A DNA stretch of 64,000 bases from Pseudomonadota bacterium (lineage in GTDB: Bacteria > Pseudomonadota > Gammaproteobacteria > Burkholderiales > Gallionellaceae). The notes under the pieces are model-generated. The model was not told the origin of the DNA, made no database searches, and was given only the letters and a program-made list of their open reading frames with translations. The DNA is taken from the NCBI GenBank assembly GCA_021783995.1, contig JAJXTH010000004.1, forward strand, positions 1-64,000, given 5' to 3'. Made by a program: the position numbers and the translations under genes. Shown here in pieces: positions 30,400 through 37,347 of the stretch (position 1 is its first letter; each line of letters starts with the position of its first letter).

Positions 30400-30864
30400 A
30401 TGGAAAAGACCGTAAGATTTGATCTGGTTGAGGATCGGAGGGGGATGATGTGGGACCTCCTTCTTTATGTACCTACCGTTGTCGCACTTGCCTTGATCTC
30501 GGCCAGCCTCTGGTATGGTAATGAGCATAACGCGAGCTACCTTTTCTTCTTTCTGACCTGTTTCTTCTTCATCGCAGGATTCAATCGCATTTTCAAGACC
30601 AGGCTGATGCTGCTGCCTGGCGCCCCAGTTGCGCTGTTGCTGGGCAAGGAAGGCGTGGTTGTCGTTCAGAAGAACGGCGTTCAACTCAATCTTGTAAAGA
30701 ATCTCAGGTACTTTCCGGACTATGCGAACAAGTCGTTCGGGATGTCAGGGCAGGAAGGGACGGGAAAGTTGATGCAGTTCGTATTTCACAAGGGGCAGTT
30801 TGCGAGCGAGGACAAGTTTTCCTCAGCACGTGATGCGCTCAAAGGGCAGTGCCAGCCGAAGTGA
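30400..30864 (+). CDS. Two-helix membrane protein, unknown
   Basis: A 154-residue protein with two adjacent helices (about 18-38 and 45-63) separated by NEHNAS, then a soluble C-terminal part with LLGKEGVVVVQKNGVQLNL. The topology of two helices plus a beta-rich tail resembles bacterial PH-domain membrane proteins, but the similarity is too weak for a call. It lies 5 bases after the thioredoxin-like gene and 43 before the YtkA-like lipoprotein, inside the respiratory unit. Confidence 0.6.
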   Translation: MEKTVRFDLVEDRRGMMWDLLLYVPTVVALALISASLWYGNEHNASYLFFFLTCFFFIAGFNRIFKTRLMLLPGAPVALLLGKEGVVVVQKNGVQLNLVKNLRYFPDYANKSFGMSGQEGTGKLMQFVFHKGQFASEDKFSSARDALKGQCQPK

Positions 30865-30907
30865 TTCCGGTCCTCGCTTCGGGCGGCTTCGAGGAGCGGT
30901 ATTGAGA

Positions 30908-31291
30908 ATGAAAAAAATAATATTGTTGTTAGGTCTTGCAGGACTCATTTCTGCGTGCAACTCGGGTTCCCAGCGCATCTCGATACCCCCGCAACACTGG
31001 AAGGATGTGGATGTCAGAATAGAAACGCATCCCAATCCGCCTCAAGCCGGCATGTCGGATGTGGTTGTCATCGCCACAGGCCCGCGAGGATTGCCTGTTT
31101 CGGATCTGACGGTATATCTGCGAGGGGAAGAGTCCATGCCATGGGTGCAGGCGATACAGGATGGATTCATAGGCGTATACCGTCGTGCAACAGATCTGGG
31201 CGATAAGCAGCAGGCTGAGATCAGGGTGAAGATACAACAGGGAAATGCAGAAACCGTGCTGAAATTCCCCGTCATGCTGTCGACAGATTAG
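30908..31291 (+). CDS. FixH/YtkA-like lipoprotein
   Basis: A 127-residue secreted lipoprotein with lipobox LISAC near residue 17. The mature part is a single beta-sandwich with NPPQAGMSDVVVIATGP and a GVYRRATDL stretch, reminiscent of YtkA/FixH-type domains. FixH (CcoH) proteins help cbb3 oxidase assembly, but this one is a lipoprotein rather than a single-helix protein, so the call is tentative. The 3' end overlaps the convergent mini subunit I gene by 4 bases. Confidence 0.6.
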   Translation: MKKIILLLGLAGLISACNSGSQRISIPPQHWKDVDVRIETHPNPPQAGMSDVVVIATGPRGLPVSDLTVYLRGEESMPWVQAIQDGFIGVYRRATDLGDKQQAEIRVKIQQGNAETVLKFPVMLSTD

Positions 31292-31794
31292 TCTGGCTTC
31301 CTGAATACTGTCAGCAGCAGATTGACGAGGTAGGTCGTGAAACCGATCAGCATCGCGGTGCCAGAGATCGCGATCAGCGGCCCATAAAAACGGTGCACCG
31401 ATGGAATTTTCATGGGATCGGAGTGCAACAGTAACCCCTCCCAGATTCCAAATACCATCTGTATGATGTAAAAACTGTAAACGCCTATGCTGACCCACCA
31501 GAATGTGTGGTTGAGCAGCCTGATGGAATAGAGCTTCCTGCCCGTGAAAACGGGAACCAGATAATAGGTGACGCCCATCGCGAGTAGCACCACGCCGCCA
31601 ACCAGATTCATGTGCGCATGAGCGAGCGGGTCTATCATGTGGCCTGGCCCGCCGTACGGACTGCCTATCGAATCAAGCCAGGCGCGTATCGGCGGCATGA
31701 CCTGAAGCATGCCGTGCACCGTTCCAACGAAGAAGGAGAAAGCGGAAAAAAGCAGGAATTTCAGCAGGGGCTGGTGCGTAGAGGCATTGCTCAT
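31288..31794 (-). CDS. Four-helix mini subunit I of heme-copper oxidase fold (copy 2)
   Basis: A 168-residue integral membrane protein with four helices, near residues 11-32, 55-80, 94-117 and 130-160. LAHAHMNLVGG carries His59 and His61 in the same HxH spacing as copy 1. YYLVPVFTGRKLYSIRLLNHTFW matches the loop and next helix of subunit I. Like copy 1, it lacks the copper-site HH and Tyr. It is encoded opposite to copy 1, with its own peptide gene 113 bases upstream. The two copies differ over most of their length. Confidence 0.75.
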   Translation of the reverse strand: MSNASTHQPLLKFLLFSAFSFFVGTVHGMLQVMPPIRAWLDSIGSPYGGPGHMIDPLAHAHMNLVGGVVLLAMGVTYYLVPVFTGRKLYSIRLLNHTFWWVSIGVYSFYIIQMVFGIWEGLLLHSDPMKIPSVHRFYGPLIAISGTAMLIGFTTYLVNLLLTVFRKPD

Positions 31795-31907
31795 GAAAAT
31801 AATATTCGGTTGTGGAACGAGGTGTGCCCTGTACGGACAAAACCCAGAAACAGAATGCCCGGCATTTGCCGGACATTTTACTCGTGCAATCTCTGACGGA
31901 TTGCCTG

Positions 31908-32018
31908 TTATTTCTTGCGGTTTTCGGCGAGAAGATCTACGCCAGTTCCGCCCAGCTTGACAGCGATGATAATGCCTGTCAGAAAGATCCCGATAGGTAT
32001 AAGAAGTTCGATTGGCAT
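31908..32018 (-). CDS. 36-residue single-helix membrane peptide 2
   Basis: A short minus-strand frame with GGGGGAA directly upstream, starting MPIELLIPIGIFLTGIIIAV and ending with a charged tail ENRKK. It is placed upstream of mini subunit I copy 2 on the same strand, as peptide 3 stands before the cbb3-like subunit. Coding is supported by the ribosome-binding site, composition and repeated context, not by known homologues. Confidence 0.65.
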   Translation of the reverse strand: MPIELLIPIGIFLTGIIIAVKLGGTGVDLLAENRKK

Positions 32019-32212
32019 GCTATTCCCCCATTAAGTTGTTGCGTCAAGTCGAGTTGTATTTAAAAGCCTGGCAGACTCAATGCCATACTTCGCGCTCGAG
32101 TATATCGGATACACGGTTTGCGCGCAATAGCGAGCCTGTCCTGCTTGAATACTGGGGACACGCGAAGATCAGAGTTATTATATCCATCTTCATGTGCCCG
32201 GGTCTTGCGTTA

Positions 32213-32431
32213 TCACATGCTGGCGGCAATAGCGGCAATCGTCACGGAAAGCGCGCTGATCCAGCCGAGTTCGCTGACAAACTTGGTGTCTTCAGGAGAG
32301 AGTTCTTCATGATTCTTGACCTTGGCATTCAGCTTGGCAAGATCTGCCTGCAATTCCTTCAGTTTGTCTTCTTGAGCTTGCAATTCTTTCAGCTTGGCTT
32401 CTTTTTCAGCATGTATGTCTTTTGAATCCAT
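32213..32431 (-). CDS. Small 'ELGW' protein B, 72 residues
   Basis: A 72-residue protein whose N-terminal half (about 5-45) is a Lys/Glu/Leu heptad region typical of a coiled coil. The C-terminal part runs LSPEDTKFVSELGWISALSV and ends in a hydrophobic helix. That part is paralogous to protein A at 17257. GAGGTAA lies upstream of the ATG at 32431. Function unknown. It stands alone on the minus strand beside the oxidase-like cluster. A tail-anchored membrane protein that oligomerises by its coiled coil is a reasonable guess. Confidence 0.68.
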   Translation of the reverse strand: MDSKDIHAEKEAKLKELQAQEDKLKELQADLAKLNAKVKNHEELSPEDTKFVSELGWISALSVTIAAIAASM

Positions 32432-32759
32432 TTTTAGTTACCTCGTGAATAAGCGTTATGAAAAGTAAACTCCTAGTGGCGCATGTGAAAACCACGAGAA
32501 GATAATACGCGTAATCATTTGAAAGTGTCAAATAAGGCCGACGAGAAAGGGAATGATGCATGGCCATACTTTAGTCTTGCAAAATAGAGCCTGCCGTGAG
32601 CGACTGGATGATTGGACATTAAATTTAATTAATATTGCGGAATGAGAAGCGTCCGAAAGGTTGCAATACACAATAACAATGGCCGATTGCAATAACAATG
32701 CACATCGTTTTCGCGCTGCTGGAATCGGGATGTGTGTAGCTTTGCGAGGAACAATTCCC

Positions 32760-32789
32760 TTGACAAGGTAAATGCGCAATCAGTAACAT
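32760..32789 (+). promoter_or_regulatory. Candidate sigma-70 promoter of the cbb3-like operon
   Basis: A perfect TTGACA at 32760-32765 and TAACAT at 32784-32789 are separated by 18 bases. Transcription would begin near 32796, leaving a leader of about 147 bases before the first gene. Confidence 0.5.
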
Positions 32790-32841
32790 CCGGTCCAGTT
32801 TGAGCTGGTCCATGGATTGGGGTCGCTTGAATGCACAAAGC

Positions 32842-32872
32842 GCAAAATCTTCGACTAAGTCGAGAATTTTGC
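32842..32872 (+). promoter_or_regulatory. Leader hairpin upstream of the cbb3-like operon
   Basis: GCAAAATCTTCGACT and AGTCGAGAATTTTGC pair over 15 positions with two mismatches around a short loop, followed by GGGTTTTGTGG. It lies in the predicted leader and could act as an attenuator or mRNA stabiliser. The T-tract is imperfect, so full termination is doubtful. Confidence 0.5.
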
Positions 32873-32942
32873 TGGGTTTTGTGGTTTGGGTGGTGTGGCC
32901 GAGAGTTGCTTTGTTTTAATAATTAATAGCATGGGGGGGTAC

Positions 32943-33224
32943 ATGAGTACGAAAAAGCCTGTAAAACTTCGATCGTTTTGGTTGATCCTGATCGGCGGCA
33001 TGCTGACGGGCATGGGTAATGGAAGTGTGTTCGGCGCAACGCTGATGTGCCTTATGGGTCGCGGCAATTTTTCAAACTGGGGTGGCATGAATGGAACGGC
33101 TTACGATCCTGCAACGTTTACCGGTTTTATCGACTGGGCGATGATCGTGTTCGGGGTTGCGTTCTGTCTGATCATGATCGTTGCACTGGGTCGTCACGAA
33201 AAATTGGAACAGGCTGCGGCTTAA
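32943..33224 (+). CDS. Two-helix membrane protein, first gene of the cbb3-like cluster
   Basis: A 93-residue protein with two helices (about 11-36 and 62-82) joined by a Gly/Asn-rich loop with RGNFSNWGGMNG. A run of seven G residues before the ATG at 32943 is the ribosome-binding site. I do not recognise the family. Its fixed position as first gene of the operon, followed by a peptide and the catalytic subunit, suggests a structural or assembly subunit of the oxidase. Confidence 0.65.
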   Translation: MSTKKPVKLRSFWLILIGGMLTGMGNGSVFGATLMCLMGRGNFSNWGGMNGTAYDPATFTGFIDWAMIVFGVAFCLIMIVALGRHEKLEQAAA

Positions 33225-33271
33225 GGCCGTATTCTGACAATTTCATTTTGAATCTTGGAGGGGGATAGGCT

Positions 33272-33382
33272 ATGGCTATGATTGCTGGATCATTGGGCGT
33301 GCTGCTTGCTTTTTCTAGCATGTTGCTTTCGTGGTATATCTTGATACCGCATGAAAAGAAAAACGGTACCGATCAACATTAG
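33272..33382 (+). CDS. 36-residue single-helix membrane peptide 3
   Basis: A short frame with GGAGGGGG upstream, starting MAMIAGSLGVLLAFSSMLLS and ending in a hydrophilic tail NGTDQH. One helix, about residues 3-24. It lies 30 bases before the catalytic subunit gene. Its size and topology match CcoQ-like or CcoM-like peptides of cbb3 oxidases, though sequence identity cannot be judged. Confidence 0.7.
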   Translation: MAMIAGSLGVLLAFSSMLLSWYILIPHEKKNGTDQH

Positions 33383-33412
33383 TTTGTTTTTTGTGAAATA
33401 AGGGGGTAGCAC

Positions 33413-34819
33413 ATGTTTAAGTATCTAATGGCAAGGAACGAGGATATTCCACCAGGTGCATCGGCGGTATTCTTCGGTTTTTCAGCAATTATCTGGTTTG
33501 TCATCGGCACGGGTCTGGGTTCATTCAATGCGGCCAAGCTCGCGTTTCCCGATTTTGTGACGGGTGACATGTATTTTGCATTCGGCCATATGCGTCAGGT
33601 GCATGTGATGGCGGTTATCTTCGGGTGGATATCGATGGCCTTTGCAATGGCCATGATGTACATCACGCCGGCGCTTGGCAACAACAAGCTCTGGTCTGAA
33701 AAACTGGGCGTCTGGAACTGCATGCTGTGGAACATCGGCCTGCTGGTCGCTCTGACTACGCTGTGGGCTGGTATCACATCGGGTCGTGAGTATTCGGACT
33801 TCCCCTGGCCTGTCGATCTGTATCTCGCGACCTGCGTGTTCATCCCATTGGGCGTGAATGTGTGGATGACGATAGTGAACCGCCGCACTCAGGGTATCTA
33901 TACCACGAACTGGTTCTTCGCTGCTGCGACCTTCATGGTCATCATCGTGTTCCTGGTGGGCAACTCTCCCGAGTTCTTTCATCTGACCGGGCTGACTGAA
34001 GCCTATCTGACATGGTGGTTCGCCCACAACGTGCTGGGTCTGTGGATCACGCCTGTTGCTGCGGCTATCGCCTACTACACGATCCCGAAGATCACGGGCA
34101 ATCCGCTGTATTCGCACCGCATCGGTCACCTGCACTTCTGGTCAGTTGTGGTGTTCTACTCGACGCCGGCTGCACACCATCTGATGTCCGCACCGCTGCC
34201 CGAATGGCTGAAGTCCTTCGCATCGGTCGAGGGTGTGCTGATCCTTGTTCCTGCGATCGCCTTCGTGTCCAACATCATGCTGACGATGAAGGGCAAGTGG
34301 CATATGTTCGTCGAGAACGTCGAGGTTCGCTTTACGATCACGGGCTGCCTGATGGCGATTCCGTTGAACATGCAGGGCGGTTTCCAGCAGACTCGCGCGA
34401 TCAACTGGTACATTCATGGCACCGGCTGGATTGTTGCGCACGCTCATCTGGCGCTCCTGGGTTTCTCGACCTTCCTTGAGGCTGCTGCCGTGTATCTTGG
34501 CCTGCAAACCTTGATGAACCGCAAGCTTTATTCTCTGAAGCTCGCAAACATGCACTTCTGGCTCCTGCTCGTCGGCTTCACGACCTACTGGGTCTCGATG
34601 ACGATCGCGGGTCTGATCCAGGGCGCTGGCAAGATTTACGAAGTTCCCTACATCGATGTGGTCATTGCTGAACATCCCTACATGATCGCGCGTTGGCTCG
34701 GAGGTACCCTGGTATTCTTCGGCAATACACTGTGGCTTTACAACATGTGGATGACTGCCAGAAAAGGCACGGTAATCCCCGCAGGCCGCATGCCTCATGA
34801 GCTGCAGTACGAGCGTTGA
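33413..34819 (+). CDS. Divergent C-family (cbb3-like) heme-copper oxidase subunit I
   Basis: A 468-residue 12-helix catalytic subunit. Predicted ligands: His64 (low-spin heme, VHVMAVIFGW), His205 (copper, WWFAHNVLG), His255-His256 (copper, PAAHHL), Tyr249 six residues before the His pair as in the cbb3 cross-link, His343 and His345 (AHAHLALLG) for the high-spin and low-spin hemes. The residue four after His205 is Gly, not the Glu of NO reductases, so an oxygen reductase is expected. The preceding YIHGTGWIVAHAHLA stretch is nonetheless NorB-like. AAGGGGG lies before the start. Confidence 0.9.
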   Translation: MFKYLMARNEDIPPGASAVFFGFSAIIWFVIGTGLGSFNAAKLAFPDFVTGDMYFAFGHMRQVHVMAVIFGWISMAFAMAMMYITPALGNNKLWSEKLGVWNCMLWNIGLLVALTTLWAGITSGREYSDFPWPVDLYLATCVFIPLGVNVWMTIVNRRTQGIYTTNWFFAAATFMVIIVFLVGNSPEFFHLTGLTEAYLTWWFAHNVLGLWITPVAAAIAYYTIPKITGNPLYSHRIGHLHFWSVVVFYSTPAAHHLMSAPLPEWLKSFASVEGVLILVPAIAFVSNIMLTMKGKWHMFVENVEVRFTITGCLMAIPLNMQGGFQQTRAINWYIHGTGWIVAHAHLALLGFSTFLEAAAVYLGLQTLMNRKLYSLKLANMHFWLLLVGFTTYWVSMTIAGLIQGAGKIYEVPYIDVVIAEHPYMIARWLGGTLVFFGNTLWLYNMWMTARKGTVIPAGRMPHELQYER

Positions 34820-34842
34820 TATAATAAATAGGGAGATCAAGC

Positions 34843-35799
34843 ATGGCTGGATTTAGAGAGTATAAGATCGGTGCGAGGATATTCGGCCTCGCGCTGAGCG
34901 GTTCGATGTCGATCACGCTGTTCTTTCCAAGCATCAATATTGCGTCGACCGCGTCGACCGATATGGCGCTTGCCAAACAGCTGGCTGTCGGGCACGAGAC
35001 CGGGTTCAATCTGGACGACCCGTTTCTGAAGGGCAAGAACAAGCCCCTAGTCGTGAGCCTGAAGGCCGACCCAAAGACGGGCCAGCCTCTGGCTCAGCAG
35101 CAGACGGTGTTTGTCTACAATGCGGGTACGACATTTCCTGCCGGCATCCTTCATCCGAGGATACTCGGAACGGGTGTCGAGGAGCTGAGCGTTCAGCAGG
35201 GCCACATCGAAGATGCGCGCAAAGATGCGGGTGCGGTTTTTGCGATCAACAAGGCTGTCTATCAGGGCAAGCAAGTCAGCTACATCGAGGATCTGACGAC
35301 GATCAAGGGCTGGACTCCGGATGACGTGATGAAGGTTGCCAAGGATGAGGATGTCTCTCATGCGGGTGCTGGCAAGACGATGTTCGTTCGCGAAGGATGC
35401 TGGTGGTGCCACACCCTGTTGCCTGAAGAGACTCAGGACTGGCAGGTGTTCGGTGCGCCTCCTATGCAGGGTGACTTCAACGGAGAATCTCCAACCGCTT
35501 TCGGCTCGGACAGAAAGGCGCCTGACCTGCTGCATGTCGGATCGCGAAATTCCTCCAGGGAGTGGATGATGATGCACTTCTTCAATCCACGCCTGGTGCA
35601 ACCGCACTCCATCATGCCGCGTTTCGATTACCTGTGGGGCGAGAAAGATGCCTCGGGCAACACGATCGACTACGCGAAATGGCGTTCGGAATACAACGAT
35701 TATCGTGAAGGCAAGCGTGTAACTCCACCCGAAGTGCCTAGCTATGCTAGCAATTCGGAAATCCGTAGTCTGATCGACTTCATGTTGAGTCTTAAGTAA
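34843..35799 (+). CDS. CcoO-like membrane-anchored monoheme cytochrome c subunit
   Basis: A 318-residue subunit with an N-terminal anchor helix (about 11-33), a heme motif CWWCH at 186-190 in FVREGCWWCHTLL, and an axial Met at 258 in HSIMPRF. The CcoO pattern is clear: KAPDLLHVGSRNSSREWMM corresponds to the GPDLxRVGxRYSDDWH region. It is about 100 residues longer than usual CcoO because of an insertion between anchor and heme domain. It follows the catalytic subunit by 23 bases and is expected to pass electrons to it. Confidence 0.87.
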   Translation: MAGFREYKIGARIFGLALSGSMSITLFFPSINIASTASTDMALAKQLAVGHETGFNLDDPFLKGKNKPLVVSLKADPKTGQPLAQQQTVFVYNAGTTFPAGILHPRILGTGVEELSVQQGHIEDARKDAGAVFAINKAVYQGKQVSYIEDLTTIKGWTPDDVMKVAKDEDVSHAGAGKTMFVREGCWWCHTLLPEETQDWQVFGAPPMQGDFNGESPTAFGSDRKAPDLLHVGSRNSSREWMMMHFFNPRLVQPHSIMPRFDYLWGEKDASGNTIDYAKWRSEYNDYREGKRVTPPEVPSYASNSEIRSLIDFMLSLK

Positions 35800-35811
35800 G
35801 GGGGGATGGAT

Positions 35812-36450
35812 ATGGCTTGGAACTTTGAAAAACCGCTGGTAACGATGGTCGATCCGGCAACAAACGAAGCCGACAAGAGGCTCTGGGAAAAGGAAGACCT
35901 GGGTGGAATCACCGAAGACAACAACCGCATGCCCATGCCGGTCGTGCTTCTGGTGGTGCTGACTGTGTTGACGGCTTTCGCTGTCACCTTCCCGCTCTGG
36001 GGGCAGCGTCCGACTGCATCGCTTTATGCCGGCTACATCAAGTCGATGGACGATCCTCATGTCAAGGCGATCACAAACGACGACGATGCGATGAAGATGA
36101 TCGTCCAGTTGAACAAGGCATCCGGCACGCTGGACGGTCGTTCAATGGAAGACATGCTTGAGCGTCATCCGATAAGTATGAACGATCTGCGCATCATCAA
36201 GCCACAGATGGAGGCATTGATGGCGAGCGGTGTAGATCTGGGCGAATATGAAGTCGTGGGCGACCAGGTGGTGCTGGCAAACTTCCAGGGCAACCTGAAA
36301 GCAGATGGCACGATCGAGCGCAAGCAGCCATGGTGGGACAAGGGCTACACGATAGACATCTTCTATCTGACCTATTTCTTCACCATGGTGATCGTGATGA
36401 TCAAGCGTCTGCCTCCTTCAACATGGCAGCCTAGACACAACGTTCATTAA
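35812..36450 (+). CDS. Two-helix membrane subunit with FPLWGQRP motif, unknown
   Basis: A 212-residue protein with a hydrophilic N-terminus, a helix near 43-61 ending in FPLWGQRP, an extracytoplasmic domain of about 120 residues (rich in Asp, Met and Lys, no heme motif) and a second helix near 180-200. The first helix and the FPxWGxRP motif recur in the 134-residue protein at 44029, which lacks the middle domain. It occupies the place where CcoQ/CcoP would be expected. The ATG at 35812 is preferred over one at 35806 on ribosome-site spacing. Confidence 0.72.
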   Translation: MAWNFEKPLVTMVDPATNEADKRLWEKEDLGGITEDNNRMPMPVVLLVVLTVLTAFAVTFPLWGQRPTASLYAGYIKSMDDPHVKAITNDDDAMKMIVQLNKASGTLDGRSMEDMLERHPISMNDLRIIKPQMEALMASGVDLGEYEVVGDQVVLANFQGNLKADGTIERKQPWWDKGYTIDIFYLTYFFTMVIVMIKRLPPSTWQPRHNVH

Positions 36451-36502
36451 TGAAGCCCGGGGTTCCGGTTTAAGCCGGAACCCTCAAGATTAGGAGAGTC
36501 AT

Positions 36503-36610
36503 ATGATTGAGTTAGATAATGGTCCTTTGGTGCTTGGCTGCCTGTGTCTGGTTGCCTTGTCGTTTCCGGTCTTTTACAGTCTGTTCATAGATCGCAACAA
36601 AAGGGATTAA
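36503..36610 (+). CDS. 35-residue single-helix membrane peptide 4
   Basis: A short frame preceded by TAGGAGAG, starting MIELDNGPLVLGCLCLVALS, with one helix (about 8-28) and a tail ending DRNKRD. It is 52 bases after the FPLWG subunit gene and is followed by a terminator. Its charge distribution and size match the other three peptides in the island. Confidence 0.7.
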   Translation: MIELDNGPLVLGCLCLVALSFPVFYSLFIDRNKRD

Positions 36611-36646
36611 TGTTTACGGCCGGTTAGTCCGCGGCCATTCCAAACA

Positions 36647-36679
36647 AACAAATGCGCGCCAGGATTGGGCGCATTTGTT
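36647..36679 (+). terminator. Rho-independent terminator-like hairpin
   Basis: AACAAATGCGC and GCGCATTTGTT form an 11-bp perfect stem with an 11-base loop, followed by CTTTC. It splits the oxidase core genes (32943-36610) from the accessory genes starting at 36783. The T-tract is short, so partial read-through is possible. Confidence 0.75.
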
Positions 36680-36782
36680 CTTTCAAAACTGTTGCTCGCG
36701 TGAGGCTGTTGCAGCCGCAAGCACCCTATCCGCATAGGAGCGCACGATTCGATTTTATTCAATTCTTGGCAGCATTCCGGCA

Positions 36783-37046
36783 GTGCAGGCAAGCTCGGAG
36801 ATTTCACCCAAGCTCGATCTAAGCATCGAAGGCATGCGCAGTCATCAGTTCAGCGAATGGGTGTTCGTGTTCCTGCTGGTCGGTATCGTCGTGTTTTCCG
36901 GGATTGTATTCGCGCTGATGTTCAACTACAGCCGCAAGGAAAATCTGAGAACCGGAGAAAGATGGATGCTTGCCGCCATCATTCTTGGTATAGTTGCAGC
37001 CGTGATCATAGGTGCAATGCAGATGCTCGCGGGCTACCTTTTCTGA
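36783..37046 (+). CDS. Two-helix membrane protein, unknown
   Basis: An 87-residue protein with helices near 27-48 and 61-86, ending AGYLF at the C-terminus. The start is the GTG at 36783; an ATG at 36834 would remove 17 residues but has the worse ribosome-binding distance. I do not recognise the family. It begins the accessory unit after the terminator and lies 22 bases before the CcoS-like gene. Confidence 0.6.
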   Translation: MQASSEISPKLDLSIEGMRSHQFSEWVFVFLLVGIVVFSGIVFALMFNYSRKENLRTGERWMLAAIILGIVAAVIIGAMQMLAGYLF

Positions 37047-37068
37047 AACAATTTACTGGTGAATAAAG

Positions 37069-37347
37069 ATGGCTAATTTTATTGAAAACCTACCCGATGG
37101 CTGGACCATCTATCTTTGGCTCATCATAGGTGCGATGATCATCGTTGCGGTGATGTACTGGATACGCTGGGGAATGAAGAACGAACAGTTCAACGAGGAT
37201 ATCAAGTATGTGATGTTCGACGAGAACGACAAGGACAAGATGGATCCGGCGGAATATGCCAAGAGCCGAGAAGTGATCAAGGCGCAGATAGAAAGCAGGA
37301 ACCGCCACCTCGCTCAGGAAGATGCAAAGCGCAAGAACTCGGCATGA
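37069..37347 (+). CDS. CcoS-like oxidase maturation protein
   Basis: A 92-residue protein with one helix (about 13-33), then IRWGMKNEQFNEDIKYVMFDENDKD. This corresponds to the CcoS pattern of a helix, GQFDDLE and a D-rich stretch, with an added charged C-terminal tail. CcoS is needed for heme and copper insertion into cbb3 oxidases. The similarity is weak but the context is right. The stop codon overlaps the following start (ATGA). Confidence 0.55.
   Translation: MANFIENLPDGWTIYLWLIIGAMIIVAVMYWIRWGMKNEQFNEDIKYVMFDENDKDKMDPAEYAKSREVIKAQIESRNRHLAQEDAKRKNSA

Larger units (their letters stand above)
32432..32942. other. Long intergenic control region before the cbb3-like cluster
   Basis: These 511 bases carry no convincing gene. 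They hold an inverted repeat ATTTGA-N5-TCAAAT at 32517-32533, an AT-rich patch around 32617-32640, and a direct repeat of CAATAACAATG (around 32670 and 32690). A promoter-like pair and a leader hairpin are listed separately. Short frames on the minus strand have no ribosome-binding site or protein-like composition. Confidence 0.6.

Noticed and set aside
32517-32533. Fnr/Anr box reading of ATTTGAAAGTGTCAAAT
   Set aside because: TTGA and TCAA are separated by five bases instead of six, so it does not fit the Fnr consensus; kept only as an unspecified inverted repeat.
32528-32838. Short minus-strand open frames in the control region before the oxidase operon
   Set aside because: No ribosome-binding sites, mutually overlapping frames and no protein-like composition.
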